A stretch of DNA of 64,000 bases from Cephalopachus bancanus (lineage: Eukaryota > Chordata > Mammalia > Primates > Tarsiidae), in assembly GCA_027257055.1 (NCBI GenBank), contig JAPVLO010000044.1, positions 62,001-126,000 of the forward strand, in the 5' to 3' direction. How positions within the stretch are numbered: position 1 is the stretch's first letter; the number at the start of each line of letters is the position of its first letter. The notes beneath the pieces were generated by a model, which was not told the DNA's origin, made no database searches, and saw only the letters and a list, made by a program, of their open reading frames with translations. Made by a program: the position numbers and the translations under genes. Below, piece by piece: positions 21,790 through 32,580 of this stretch.

Positions 21790-22350
21790 AATCCCCTTTT
21801 AGATTTCTCACAACTAAAAATAGAGCTACCATTATACCCAGCAATCCCTATTCTGGGAATATACCTAAGGGAGCACAAATCGTTCTACCAAAAAGACACC
21901 TACATTCATGTTTATTGCAGCACTATTCACAATAGCAAAAACATGGAACCAATCCACGTGCCCACTGACCATGGACTGGACACAGAAAATATGGTATATA
22001 TACACCATGGAATATTATATCACCAAAAGAAAGAACAATATCATGGCATTTGCAGCAAGACGGATGCCACTGGACACCAGAATTCTTAGTGAATTATCAC
22101 AGAAACAGAAAGCTGAATGTTCTCACTCATAAGTGGGTACTAAACACTGTGCACACATGGGCACATGTATGGAAATAAAAGACACCAGGCACTGCTAAAG
22201 GAGGGAGGTAGGGATATAAAACCACCCATTGGGTATCATGCTCACCACTGGTGGGAGAGGTGGTGGGCTTGTCAGAAGCCTAAACCTCACCTTCACACAA
22301 TATAGCTATGTAACAAATCCTCACATATACCATCAAATTCTAAAATTACA
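21790..22350 (+). mobile_element. L1 3' end
   Basis: ORF2 C-terminal codons (TACCCAGCAATCCCTATTCTGGG; CATGGAATATTATATC; a 74-codon frame at 21908-22132 is the broken ORF2 end) and a 3'UTR with TGTTCTCACTCATAAGTGGG and a single G-rich tract. 5'-truncated. Confidence 0.92.
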
Positions 22351-23093
22351 AAAAGAACCTCCTTTATTACTAGGGGCAAGGATTCCTAAAGTCTACAGTG
22401 TGCACATTTCAAGTGACTTGACAGGGAGTTTTAAACTCTGAAATGGATAGAGAGAGTCATTTCTTCCTCAGTTGCCTTTCAATGTTGATTATACTAAGGA
22501 GAAAGTCTCAGATGGGTGTGAGTCCTTAACACCTACCAGCTACACACTTTCTTTTTATAAAGAGAGCAGGCCTCAGACTCAAAGCCTCTGCAGGCAACAA
22601 TATCTATCTGGAATTTCAAATATTTAGTTTTTGTTGTATTTTATGATTGATAATATTCATTTTCCTTTTTAGTAGTAAAATAAAGTTTTCTTCAAAAAAT
22701 CGTTTATTTAGGTTAAAAAGAAAGTGCCTTTAATAAACCAGTTATATAAATAATAATGATGCTATGCAGAATAGAGACAGTATTCTATTTAGACACAAAT
22801 TTTAAAAGTGTTGCATGATGCTAGGATTTGGGGAATATTTCTTTGAGGAAAGAGACTTTGAGTGTGAGCAAATTGCATCATAAGCTCTGGACTCCTCCAG
22901 CCTAATAAATGTTGCTTTGAGATAACATGCAAGTTTCCTTCCTTTCACCATTTTGTCTTACTTCTCATTTTTACTTACTTCTTAGTTTAAGGGAAATAGT
23001 AAGGAGCAAATAATTACTGAGGGCTGCATTGGATACTGAGGGTCACATCAGATCAATTCAATGAAATCTTAAAAACTTTTGTCAAAGACTGTT
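22351..23093. other. No recognised feature
   Basis: About 0.74 kb, AT-rich and non-coding. Confidence 0.35.
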
Positions 23094-23890
23094 GTAGGCT
23101 GAATAATGACCTCCAAAGATATCAAGTCCAAATCCCTGGAACCTGTAAATGTTACCTTATATGGCAAAGACTTTGAAAATATGATTAAGACTTTTAATAT
23201 GTGAAGAGTATCCTGGATTATCTGTGTGGGCCCTAGATATAATTCCAAATGTCCTTACACGAGAGAGGCAGAGGGAGATTTGATACAGAGCAGAAAAGGC
23301 CATGTGAAAATGGAAAATAGAAAAATTTGAAACCGGGCTCGGTGGCTCAGCCTGTAATCCCGCGCCTTTGGGAGGCTGAGGTGAGTGGATTGCCTGAGCC
23401 CACAGGTTCGAGACCCGCCTGGGCAGCGAGACCTCATCTCTACAATAAATCAAAAAATCAGCCGGGCGTGGTAGTGCATGCCTGTAATTCTGGCTACTCG
23501 GAAGGCTGAGGAGGAAGGATCGCTGGAGCCCTGCAGGTCGAGGCTGCGGTGGCTGAAAGTGACCACTGCACTCCAGTCTGGGCGACAGAGTGAGACTCCA
23601 GCTCAAAAAAAAAAAAAAAAAAAAAAAAGAAAGAAAAATTTGAAGATGCCTGCCCAGAGATTTGAAGAGAGAGATTAGAGTGATGTGGCTACAAGCCAAG
23701 AAATGCAGCTAGAAGAAGCAAGAGCCAGGTTCCTTCCTAGAGCCTTTGGAGGGATACAGCTCTGCTGACACATTTGTTTCAGCCCAGTGAAGCTGTTTTC
23801 AGATTTCTGGTCTCCAGAACCGCGTGAGAGTAAGTTTCTACTGTTTTAAGCCACCACATTTGTAATAATGTGTTACCATAGGAAACCAAT
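23094..23890 (+). mobile_element. MaLR LTR (MLT1-type) with Alu insertion
   Basis: Begins TGTTGTAGGCTGAATAATGACC and contains AAATCCCTGGAACCTGTAAATG, GCAGAGG, GATGTGGCTACAAGCCAAG, TTCTGGTCTCCAGAACCG and TTTTAAGCCACCACATTTG, ending near ACCATAGGAAACCAAT. This is the MLT1 order. Split by the Alu at 23332-23631. Confidence 0.85.
23332..23631 (+). mobile_element. Alu (young tarsier-like subfamily)
   Basis: Young marks CCCGCGCCTTTGGG and GGGCAGCGAGACC, pure A tail. Perfect 13-bp target duplication AGAAAAATTTGAA at 23319-23331 and 23632-23644. The long minus-strand frame here (to 180 codons) is antisense Alu, not a gene. Confidence 0.95.
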
Positions 23891-24515
23891 CTTATTGCCA
23901 TCAAAATTAATGCAAAGATCAATTTAGTGAGGGCTAGACAGAATGATACAAGCAGGCCTGGAGGTCAAATCTTAAAGCCACTGTCTATTGTCTTACAATA
24001 CACTACAGAGACTTGGATGCTTGCTTGAATATTGCTGATTCTCCTAAGTGTACACACATTTATTTGACTTATTTTTCACTTTCCCATTCCAGCCAGTAAC
24101 ATAAGACAATAAAATTAGATTTTGGGGCACTAATTTCTTCTAATTATCTTCTGTTGGTGCCACTCACTGGGTCTTTCACTGAATTGCTCTTTCTCTAAGT
24201 TTTGGTGTTTCTTTGGACTTCTTTCTCAAGGCTTATCTCACTCTGTGCACTTTTCTTGATGATCTCAGCTACTTTTATGGCTCAGCAATCATCTCAGTGC
24301 TCAAATAGATCTTTATCCAGAGTCCCCTCTGTCCTCCCTCTATGTCAATTCTCCCCTTAAATGCTACACAGATACCTCAAACCCATGGCAAGTTTAAATG
24401 TGAATTTGTCATCTTGCTGATTCCACTGTTCCTCAAATGAAAAGTGTGTTCCTCCCTCCAGATTCCCTGCTTTGGAGGACAAGACCAGGATTTATCCAAT
24501 GATCTGGGATTAACT
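23891..24515. other. No recognised feature
   Basis: Non-coding, nothing recognised. Confidence 0.35.
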
Positions 24516-24812
24516 TTTTTTTTTTTCCTGAGTTGGAGTCTTACTCCGTCACTCAGGCTAGAGTGCAGTGGCATGCTCACCGCACCCCACTGTTGACCTG
24601 CTGCCCTCAGGCGATCCTTCCACCTTAGCCCTTCAAGTAGCTAGAACTACAGGCATGCATAACTATGCCCAGCTAATTGTTTTTGGATTTATTGTAGAGA
24701 TGAGGTCTTGTCAAATTGCCCAGGCTGTTCTTGAACCCATGAACTCAGGCAATCTGCTCACCTCGCTCTTCCAAAGTGTTGGGATTACTGACTTGAACCA
24801 CTGAGCTTGGCT
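24516..24812 (-). mobile_element. Alu (tarsier-like, older subfamily)
   Basis: Poly-T, TGAGTTGGAGTCTTACTCCG, GTCAAATTGCCCAGG near the left-arm linker, ending CCACTGAGCTTGGC. Confidence 0.9.
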
Positions 24813-24839
24813 GATTTTTTAAAAATTAAAAATAAAAAA

Positions 24840-25880
24840 AATATAATTGTGGTAAAATAAACATAAAGTTTACCATCTTAACCATTTAAAAGTGTACAGT
24901 TAAGTGGCATTAGTATATTCATACCATTGCGTAATCATGGCCACCATCCATCTCCAGAACTCTCCATCTTCCCTAACTGAAACTCTGTACCCATCAGACA
25001 AAAACTTCCCATAGCCCTTCCTCAGTCTCTGGCAACCACAATTCTACTTTCTGTCTCTGTGAATTTGACAACTGTAGGCACCTCTTATATGTGGAGTCAT
25101 AGTATTTGCCCTTTTGTGACTGGTTTATTTCACTAAGCATCATGTTTTCAAGGTTCATTCATGTTGTAGCATGTGTCAGAATTTCCTCTTTTTTTTTTTT
25201 GAGTTGGAGTCTCACTCTGTCACCCAGACTGGAGTGCAGTGGCCGCTCCCGGCCACTGCAGCCTCGACCTGCTGGACTCTGGTGATCCTTCCGCCTCAGC
25301 CTTTCAAGTAGCTGGAACTACAGGCGTGTGTTACCACGCCCGGCTCATTTTGATTTATTGTAGAGATGAGGTCTCACCAAGTTGCCCAGGTGGGTCTTGA
25401 ACCCACGGGCTCGGGCAATTCACTCACCTCAGCCTCCCAAAGGTGCGGGATTACAGGCTGAGCCACCGAGCCCGGCTAGAATTTCCTTTTTTTAAAGACC
25501 GATTAATATTCTATTGTGTATATATACCACATTTGGTTTATCCATTCATCTGCAGATGGACACTTGAGTTAATTCCACCTTTTGGTTATTGTGAATAATG
25601 CTGTTATAAATATGAGTGGACAAATATCTGTTTGAGTCCCTGTTTTCACTTCTTCTGGGTAAATATCCAGAAGTGGAATGTCTGGATCACATGGTAATTC
25701 TATATTTAATTTTTTGAAAAGCTACCATACTGTTTTTCACAGCAGCTTTTATTTTATACTGTCACCAACTTTGCAAAAAGTTTCCAGTTTCTCCACATCC
25801 TCACTAACACTTGTTATTTTGTTTATTGATAATGACCATCCAAATGGGTGTGAGGTGGAATTAATTCTTGAGCTTCCCTT
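24840..25880 (-). mobile_element. Old L1 (L1M/L1P-type) 3' region
   Basis: Reverse-oriented 3'UTR (GTAAAATAAACATAAAGTTTACC, CTCCAGAACTCTCC, TTTGACAACTGTAGG) running into the ORF2 end (TATCCATTCATCTGCAGATGG, ATATCCAGAAGTGG, GATAATGACCATCC). Split by the Alu at 25191-25477. Confidence 0.88.
25191..25477 (-). mobile_element. Alu (tarsier-like)
   Basis: Complete reverse dimer. Target duplication AGAATTTCCTCTT (25178-25190) and AGAATTTCCTTTT (25478-25490). Confidence 0.94.
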
Positions 25881-25935
25881 TATTCAAGTTCCCCCACACC
25901 CACATCCAACTTATTGCAAATCCTGTTCATTCTCC

Positions 25936-26213
25936 CTGTTTTGTTTTTTTCTTTTTGAGTTAGGATCTCATTCTGTTGCCCAGACTGGAGTTTGCTGGCA
26001 CAGTCACAGTAGCCTCTAGCTCCTTGGCTCAAGAGATCCTCCTGCATCAGCCTCCCAAGTAGCTGAGACTACAGGTATGTGCCACCATGCTCAGCTAATT
26101 TTTTTTTTTTGGTAGAGATGAGGTCTCACTACGGTGCCTATGTTAGTCTCGAATCTCCCACCTCAGCCTCCCAAAGTGCTGGGATTACAGATGTGACCAC
26201 CCTGCTCAGCCCA
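25936..26213 (-). mobile_element. AluJ-like element
   Basis: GAGTTAGGATCTCATTCTGTTG, CTTGGCTCAAGAGATCCTCC and TGAGACTACAGGTATGTGCC show the older Alu type; both arms present. Confidence 0.85.
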
Positions 26214-26369
26214 CCTTTTGTATTTATTTCCTAAATATCTTTCCCTTTCTCTAAACCATCACTACAATTTGCTGATCTAGTACCTTATGATTTCTTGTGA
26301 GGCAATAGTTTCCTAAGTGGTACTTTTACCTCTGGTTCTAGTCACATTCAATTTATCCTCTACTGCATT

Positions 26370-26725
26370 GTCAGAATAAACTTTCAAAAACATGTAGTTA
26401 GTTTGCTTAAATCCTTTCGATGTCTCTCTTTGACCATTCTATAAAAGCCCCTTAGCGTGATCGGCAAGCTTGTTCAGGATCTGGCCTCTGCCTTCTCTCT
26501 TCATCTTCTCTACTCTTTCATCTATTATATGGTCCAGCATGTTGAATGACTTGAGCCACTCTCTCCTAACTTTGTACGTGTAGTACTCCCTATTGTATTA
26601 GAGGTTGTGAAAAATACATCTCACAAGGGCAAGAACTGTGCTTATTACGATTACACATTAAGTATCCCACATTAAGTATAACTCTTGAGTGCTTAGTACG
26701 TAGTGGGGTGTTCAGAAATATTTAC
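26370..26725 (+). mobile_element. L2 LINE 3' fragment
   Basis: AAATCCTTTCGATGTCTCTC, CCCCTTAGCGTGATCGGCAAG, GATCTGGCCTCTGCC, then CAAGGGCAAGAACTGTGC and GTTCAGAAATATTTACTG. L2 order with internal deletion. Confidence 0.75.
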
Positions 26726-26734
26726 TGTATGCCA

Positions 26735-26925
26735 TTGCATGCCAAACACAATGCTAAACCTTTTACCTGTAGTCTCTCATTTAAATCTCACATCAACCCA
26801 CGGAGGTAGATACTGTTATTGTTTCCATTTTATAGATGAGGAAACTGAGCCTTGGAGTGTGTGAACAGCTTGCCTGAAGCCACACTGCTTATAAGTGGCA
26901 GAGCCAGGAACCAGATCTAGAGTTG
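26735..26925 (-). mobile_element. MIR SINE
   Basis: Reverse MIR: ATTTAAATCTCACATCAACC, TTCCATTTTATAGATGAGG, AAACTGAGCCTTGG, AGCTTGCCTGAAGCCACAC, AAGTGGCAGAGCCAGGA. Confidence 0.9.
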
Positions 26926-26947
26926 TCTGATTTGATAGCCTACGTTT

Positions 26948-27236
26948 TTTTCGTTTTGAGTTGGAGTCTTACTCTGTCACCCAGGCTGGAGTGCAGTGGC
27001 ACGCTCACGACCACCACAGCATTGAACTGCTGGGCTCGGGTGATCCTTCCGCCTCAGCATTCCAAGTAGCTGGAACTAAGGCATGCGCCACCACGCCCAT
27101 TTAATTTTTGATTTATTGTAGAGATGAGGTCTTGCCAAGTTGCCCAGGCTAGTCTCGAATCTGCGGGCTCAGACAATTCTCTCACCTTGACTTCCCAATG
27201 TGCTGGGATTATAGGCATGAGCCACTGTGCCTGGCC
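26948..27236 (-). mobile_element. Alu (tarsier-like, older subfamily)
   Basis: Reverse dimer ending CCACTGTGCCTGGCC. Preceded by GATAGCCTAC (26934-26943) and followed by GATAGCCTAT (27237-27246), its target duplication. Confidence 0.92.
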
Positions 27237-27245
27237 GATAGCCTA

Positions 27246-27246
<1 letters not shown>

Positions 27247-27261
<15 letters not shown>
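27247..27261. repeat. Short (AT)n tract
   Basis: AT alternation between two Alus, continuing into the poly-T of the second. Confidence 0.85.
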
Positions 27262-27279
<18 letters not shown>

Positions 27280-27556
27280 TTTTTTGAGTTGGAGTCTCAC
27301 TCGGTTACCCGGACTGGAGTGCAGTGGCCGCTTCCGGCCACTGCAGCCTCGACCTGCTGGGCTCCGGCGATCCTTCTGCCTCAGCCTTCCGAGTAGCTGG
27401 AATTACAGGCGTGCGCTACCACGCCCGGTTGATTTTTAAATTTATTGTAGAGATGAGATCTCGCTGCCCAGGCGGGTCTCGAACCCGCGGGCTCAGGCAA
27501 TCCACTCACCTCAGCCTCCCAAAGGCGGGGGATTACAGGTTGAGCCACCGAGCCCG
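27262..27556 (-). mobile_element. Alu (young tarsier-like subfamily)
   Basis: Reverse dimer with GGCCGCTTCCGGCCACTGCAGC, CGCTGCCCAGGCGGGTCTCG (the deleted linker) and AAAGGCGGGGGATTACAGG. A third copy of the target, GATAGCCTATATTTTTAAC, follows at 27557. Confidence 0.94.
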
Positions 27557-27582
27557 GATAGCCTATATTTTTAACAGTTATT

Positions 27583-27920
27583 TTTATTGTCTTAGTTCAG
27601 GCTGATATAATAAGATATCACAGACTGGAAGGCTTGTAGACACAGAAATTTATTTCTCAGAAATTTATTTCTGGAGGCTGGAAGTCTGAGATCAGGGTGC
27701 CAACATGGCTGAGTTCTGATGAGGGTTCTCTTCTGGTTGTAGATGGCCGACTTCTCATTTTTCATTTTTTCATCATGAAAGAGAGCTAGCTAACTTTCTG
27801 GCTTCTTCATAAGGGATAGACCCTCATGACTTAATTACCTCCCAAAGACCCATCTTCTGGATTAGGTTGTCAACATACACATTTTTGGGGGGACACAAAC
27901 ATTCAGTCCATTGCAGTTAT
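27583..27920 (-). mobile_element. MaLR LTR (MST/MLT1-type)
   Basis: TTGTCTTAGTTCAGGCTGATATAATAAG, CAGAAATTTATTTCTC, GGAGGCTGGAAGTCTGAGATCAG, CCTCATGACTTAATTACCTCC, GGGGGGACACAAACATTCAGTCC: the reverse of a MaLR LTR. It begins just after the double Alu insertion. Confidence 0.82.
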
Positions 27921-28644
27921 ATTGCCTCTTACTCTACCTCCTTGTACCAGACAATGTGATATGTTTTAGTGGTCTCTCTTTGCCATTTCATATGGCCCAC
28001 TCTTGAGTTACCAACTAGAAAGCGAATGAGAGCAAGAGTCATGACTTACACTTCCATATCTGTGGTCTAGAAAACTAACTCAGGAATTAAGGCAGTCCTG
28101 GATACAGGAATGGGATGATGAAGATATCTTGGATACAGTGTGAATTGCCTCTAACTTTTCTTCTCTTGCTTGCCTCATTCTTTCTAGACTCACAGTCCCA
28201 AGTGTGAGTAATGGATGGTTGAGCTTATGCCTATAACTCTCCCTCATTCCCCCTGTACTGGGGTGTAGAGGGAAAGGAGCTACACCCTCCCATGAAGACT
28301 ATACCCCAAGGAAAGTGCAGAGCTTTTAAGAAGGAAAGGATATTGAGCAGCCTTCAAATGACAAACAACTATGACAGGTATTATTATTGCTGTTGCTATG
28401 ATTACATTATGCAACTATTGTAATATTAACAATTATTAACTATAGATAAAGAAACAAAAGAAGAAACTAGTCTCGGAATAGGTAGGAAAAGCTTCATGGA
28501 GAAGATGCTACTTGAGACCTGAATCCTGAGCCAAGGGCTGGGTTGGTAGAGCAGAGAGAAGATGAAGTTATTTCGGTCAAAATACAGTGACCAAAAACTT
28601 GGGAACATTGGGAATATAGCTGGAAGAATTCAAATCATTCTTTG
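27921..28644. other. No recognised feature
   Basis: About 0.7 kb, non-coding. A 60-codon minus-strand frame (28426-28608) has no motif. Confidence 0.35.
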
Positions 28645-29106
28645 GAAAAGATTCCTTCACACACACGTTTATTACAGCATTATTCACAATAGTAAAAACA
28701 TGGAACCAACCATGCTGCCCATTGGAAAGAGGACTAGATAAAAAAGTGTGGTACATATATGCAATGGAATATTATGCAGCCATAAAGGAGGCAAAAATTA
28801 TGAACTTTGCAGCAACTGATTGGACTTAGAGGCTATAATACTGAATAATCTATCACAGAAACAAAGAACTGAGTACCATGTGTTCTCACTCATAAGCGGC
28901 ACTTGAACAATTATAATACTATAAGAAAGGGATTGGCAGTAATTGGAAACTGCCAGGAGAGGGGGTGGATTTGGCAGTAGTGAGAAACTGCCAGGGGAGG
29001 GAGGGGGCACAGCTCATTAACAAGGGACCTGCATAATGAACATCTGTATAGCTAATCCTGAATTGTACCCCACATCTTTAAAAATTAAGCAAACAAACAA
29101 ACAAAC
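28645..29106 (+). mobile_element. L1 3' end (duplicated 3'UTR motif form)
   Basis: ORF2 end (CAGCATTATTCACAATAG; AATGGAATATTATGCAGCC) and a 3'UTR carrying two copies of a GGCAGTARTGAGAAACTGCC-plus-G-tract unit, 38 bp apart (28935 and 28973). Ends CCCCACATCTTTAAAAATTAAG and an (AAAC)n-like tail. Confidence 0.92.
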
Positions 29107-29829
29107 ACGGGGACATGGGGTGTGTGTATATCCTTGGGATTTCAGTCAAAATGCATAACCTATGGATCTCTTTCTTCTCTTCTGGAGCCTTCTGAATATT
29201 CTTTTTCCCGGAGGTGGTAAACATAACATTGGATGTTTGAAGCGTATTTTTCTCTTCTCATTTTGCATATCTTCTCATGGTATTTAGAAAAGGACAGAAA
29301 AATGAAAAGATATAAAGATTAAGGAAGAAGTATAGAGATTTAGGAAGAAACTTCTTTGCTGCTGGGGGTTTTCAAATATCAAAAACGATAAAAGGAACAG
29401 AGCATTCAATTGACTGCTCTGCCAGTCCTGATATTTTGGTTTATATTTCCTCTACAAAAGAGATGATCTAAGATCACATGCCATCCAGTTTTAAGTGACA
29501 AACAGAATTAGGAATCAAATAGACACACATCTGATGACCTGAAGTGCTTTTATACAAGGAACAGAATATTGCTGAATTTTGGAACCATCCACATCATTAG
29601 GAGGAGAATTCTAGAAAGACAATACCCTACAATTGTCCCAGAGTTTACCCAACAACATCAGTCATTCAAGGACCAACATCAAGATTTTTGCAATATCCAT
29701 ATATCACCAATACTATTATTTTCTTAAAATGTTAAAAAAAAATCAACCAACTTTTAGGCTTCAGCAATGATATTTTTCATGGTTTTGAAATTATTATATA
29801 TTTTTTGTGACATGAGATAAATTTTAAAG
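29107..29829. other. No recognised feature
   Basis: Non-coding, about 0.7 kb; no family recognised. Confidence 0.35.
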
Positions 29830-30165
29830 TTCCCTATCTCATTTCTTAAGTACATTTTATTCAAATATAGCATAAACATTTTAAAAGGTACAAGTCATAT
29901 CTGTAGAGCTTGAGGAATTTCTACAAAGCGAATACACCCATGTAATCAGCATATGATTAAGTAATTAAACAGGATCAGCACTCTTGAAGACTCTCTTAGA
30001 CTTCCTGCAGTCAATATGCCCTTTTAAAGGAAAACTCTATTCTAAATTCCAACAATTCATTTTGCCTTTGTTCTGAACTTTGTGGAATCTCATGTACATA
30101 CTCATTTGTGTCTGACTTCTTTCATTTGGCATTATATATGGCTGTGTTATTATGTATAGTAGTTT
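29830..30165 (-). mobile_element. Old L1 3' fragment
   Basis: 'atagcataaacattttaaaaggtacaag', 'ctttgtggaatctcatgtac' and 'ttctttcatttggcattat' are the reverse of an old L1 3'UTR and ORF2 end. Confidence 0.6.
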
Positions 30166-30168
30166 TCT

Positions 30169-30265
30169 CTCTTTCTCTTCTCTTCTCTTCTCTTCTCTTC
30201 TCTTCTCTTCTCTTCTCTTCTCTTCTCTTCTCTTCTCTTCTCTTCTCTTCTCTTCTCTTCTCTCT
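30169..30265. repeat. (TTCTC)n pentanucleotide microsatellite
   Basis: Some 18 nearly perfect CTTCT units at the poly-T end of an old Alu. It arose from the Alu A tail (GAGAA on the Alu strand). Both strand translations are simple peptide repeats and not genes. Confidence 0.97.
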
Positions 30266-30269
30266 CTCT

Positions 30270-30545
30270 ATTCATCGATAGGGTCTCACTCTGTTTCCCA
30301 AGCTGGAATGCAGTGGTACATTCATAGTTCACTGCAGCCTTGAACTCCTGGGTTCAGGTGATCCTCTTATCTCAGACTCTCAAAGTAGTTGGCACTACAG
30401 GTGCTTGCCACCACACTCAGCTAATTTTTAAACACCTTTTGTAGAGATAGTCTGCTATGTTGCCCAGGCTGGTCTTGAACTCCTGACTCAAGTGATCCTC
30501 CTGTCTCAACCTTCCAAAGTGTTGGGATTACAGGCACTTGGTCTT
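30270..30545 (-). mobile_element. AluJ-like element
   Basis: TAGGGTCTCACTCTGTTTCCC, TGCAGCCTTGAACTCCTGGG, TTGCCCAGGCTGGTCTTGAAC, TGTTGGGATTACAGG. Old dimer. Confidence 0.87.
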
Positions 30546-30799
30546 GTAGTAGACTCTCTCTTTCCCTTTGTTTTTTCCCCCGCATGTTTGTAATGAACAC
30601 AAAGATAAACCAATCAGATTATTTTGAAGAAATAACTTTTTGCAGGAGCTGCTGAATATGCTGTCTCTAGACAGCCTTTTGTTCTCACCTTTTTAAAGGG
30701 TTTGCTTAAGCTGCAAAGAGCCTCCTTGTTCAATGGTACACCTTTCTGAGGTGGCCAACTTCCAATGACTGATCATGGTAGGGTAAAAAAGTTTGGCCA
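30546..30799. other. No recognised feature
   Basis: Short unassigned spacer between an old Alu and an Alu 5' piece. Confidence 0.3.
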
Positions 30800-30860
30800 T
30801 AGGCCATGTGTGGTGGCTCATGCTTGTAATTCCAGCACTTTGGGAGGCCAGGAGTTTAAG
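30800..30860 (+). mobile_element. Alu 5' fragment
   Basis: CCATGTGTGGTGGCTCATGC, TTGTAATTCCAGCACTTTGGG, GGAGTTTAAGG: only the first 60 or so bases of an Alu left arm with no tail, so probably cut by a later deletion. Confidence 0.75.
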
Positions 30861-30861
30861 G

Positions 30862-32150
30862 CTGTGATGGTTTCACCATGGGATAATTTTAACTGTCCTA
30901 GGTGCTATATATTGACTGGGTTTTAACAAGTCTGTTTTGCCGTTCAAATTTTCCCTCTGGATCATTCTATTTCCTCCTCCCCTCTTCCACTGAAATTCAT
31001 TCCTAATGAATACCCTGTATGTCAAACTCTGTTTCAACATTTGCTTCCAGAGAACCCAACTTAGGACCGTTGGTACTGGGAGTGGTTTGATAAGGCAGGC
31101 AATAAGATAGGACCTGGGAGTTGGAATGCTTGCCATCTGGCTGGCAATGAAGACTTTATCACTGGTGGTTGGTGGGGCACAGTCAGCCTGCGGCACAAGG
31201 TGGTAGGTCCAGTTACTAAAACTCTTACCATTGAAGAAGTGGGATGCAGTGAAAAGGAATGCATTACCCAGTGCCTTGTCTCGGGTGTATGAGAAATATG
31301 GGGAAACCAAAACTAAGGCAGCATTGAAGTTAGATGACGATTGCTAAGTACTGAGTGGATACAATTATTGTCCTGAGGAGCAGGGCTGGAGTAGTGGCAT
31401 GGGGTGGAGTACAGTGACTGACCTTGGAGAGTCAGGGAGATAAAACATGGTGTCCCTAGAGCCAAAATAGATATGCAGCCAACACGAGTACTACTCTGTT
31501 GGTACCACCAGAAGAATCATGGGTGGATGATCAGAAGAAGGCTGAGTGCAGGGACTCCAAGAAAAACAAACAAACAAATAAATAACCCACTGATTTCTTG
31601 CCTCATTTGTAGACCTGAGCCAGTTTTTAGACTTGGAACACACTGACTGAAGGACAGGTCAGGTTTCCAAGAGGACTCCGCAATACCATGTATATTGGTA
31701 AATATACATGGTGATGGTTCTCCCAGTCCTTCTCCAAATGGGCCTACAGTCACCAACGAGATGACTGTATACTGGAAAGAGGAGCACCCAATCATTTTGA
31801 GGAATAGTGGACTTAGTGTCCAAGTGGGCATTGTTATCCAGAGATTATAGCATTACCATGGTCCGTCTTTCGTGGAGGGGGCATATGAGGACCAGGTAAT
31901 AAATGGAGTCCACTGAATCTGCAGACCCACCCAGTGGTTATTCCCTTGGTCACCAGGTATATAATTGGGACTGATATTCTTGGCCGTTGAGTTCTTAAGC
32001 TGTGGGCTAGGAGTTATCATAATGGAAAAGGCCAAACGGGTGAAAACTGCTCTCCTTGTCCACCCCTCCCCCTCAGCCAAGATGGTAAATAAAAAACAAT
32101 AAAATAATAAACAACAGGATGAGGGAATGGTGGAAATTATTGTCACTCTC
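30862..32150 (+). mobile_element. ERVL-type endogenous retrovirus remnant (LTR plus internal)
   Basis: The LTR-like part ends near CCCAACTTAGGACC at 31067. It is followed at 31069 by TTGGTACTGGGAGTGG, resembling the primer-binding/leader start of class III (ERVL/MaLR) elements. The internal part to about 32150 shows degraded gag/pro-pol-like sequence with many stops and indels; parts of it (31380-32110) align in the same order with the second remnant at 60.5-61.1 kb. Coding frames are short and broken on both strands. Inactive. Confidence 0.6.
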
Positions 32151-32354
32151 AATCTAAAGGGTACAAGGTTGGGTTGGTTATCTTGTCAATTTCTCTGAAA
32201 GACTGAACCCCATTTCAGATGCAATTTTGGGATGAGATCCAGCTGATCAGGATTGGTGTCTTAACTGGGACTTACTCTCAGCAAAATCATGATACAAGGA
32301 AATTTGTCTTCCGTGCTTAATAACCAATTTGATTTTATTTATCCTCCTTTGAGC
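32151..32354. other. No recognised feature
   Basis: Short unassigned spacer between the ERVL-type remnant and a MIR. Confidence 0.3.
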
Positions 32355-32580
32355 ACATAGCTGGTGTAGGGGAAAATAATGCAGGCTTTGGAGTCAGATG
32401 TGAGTTAAAATCCTGGCTCCTCTCCTCAACAGCTTGCAACTAGGCAAGTTACTTTAATTTTTGACTTTAGTTTTCTTGTTTGCCAAATGGGCAAATAAAA
32501 CATTTGTTAAAGAGTTGTAGGGATTGGAGACAGTACATAAAACCTTTACAGTAAGGAATTACCTCTCAATAAATAATCAT
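32355..32580 (+). mobile_element. MIR SINE
   Basis: GCTTTGGAGTCAGATGTGAG, AAATCCTGGCTCC, GCAAGTTACTTTAATTTTTG, GTTTGCCAAATGGGCAAATA and CTCAATAAATAATC in MIR order. Confidence 0.85.

Noticed and set aside
30169..30265. CRISPR-like array
   Set aside because: The repeat unit is 5 bp with no spacers, in a primate genome.
30150..30343. Arg/Glu-rich and Ser/Phe-rich peptide repeats on opposite strands
   Set aside because: They are the six-frame image of the (TTCTC)n microsatellite.
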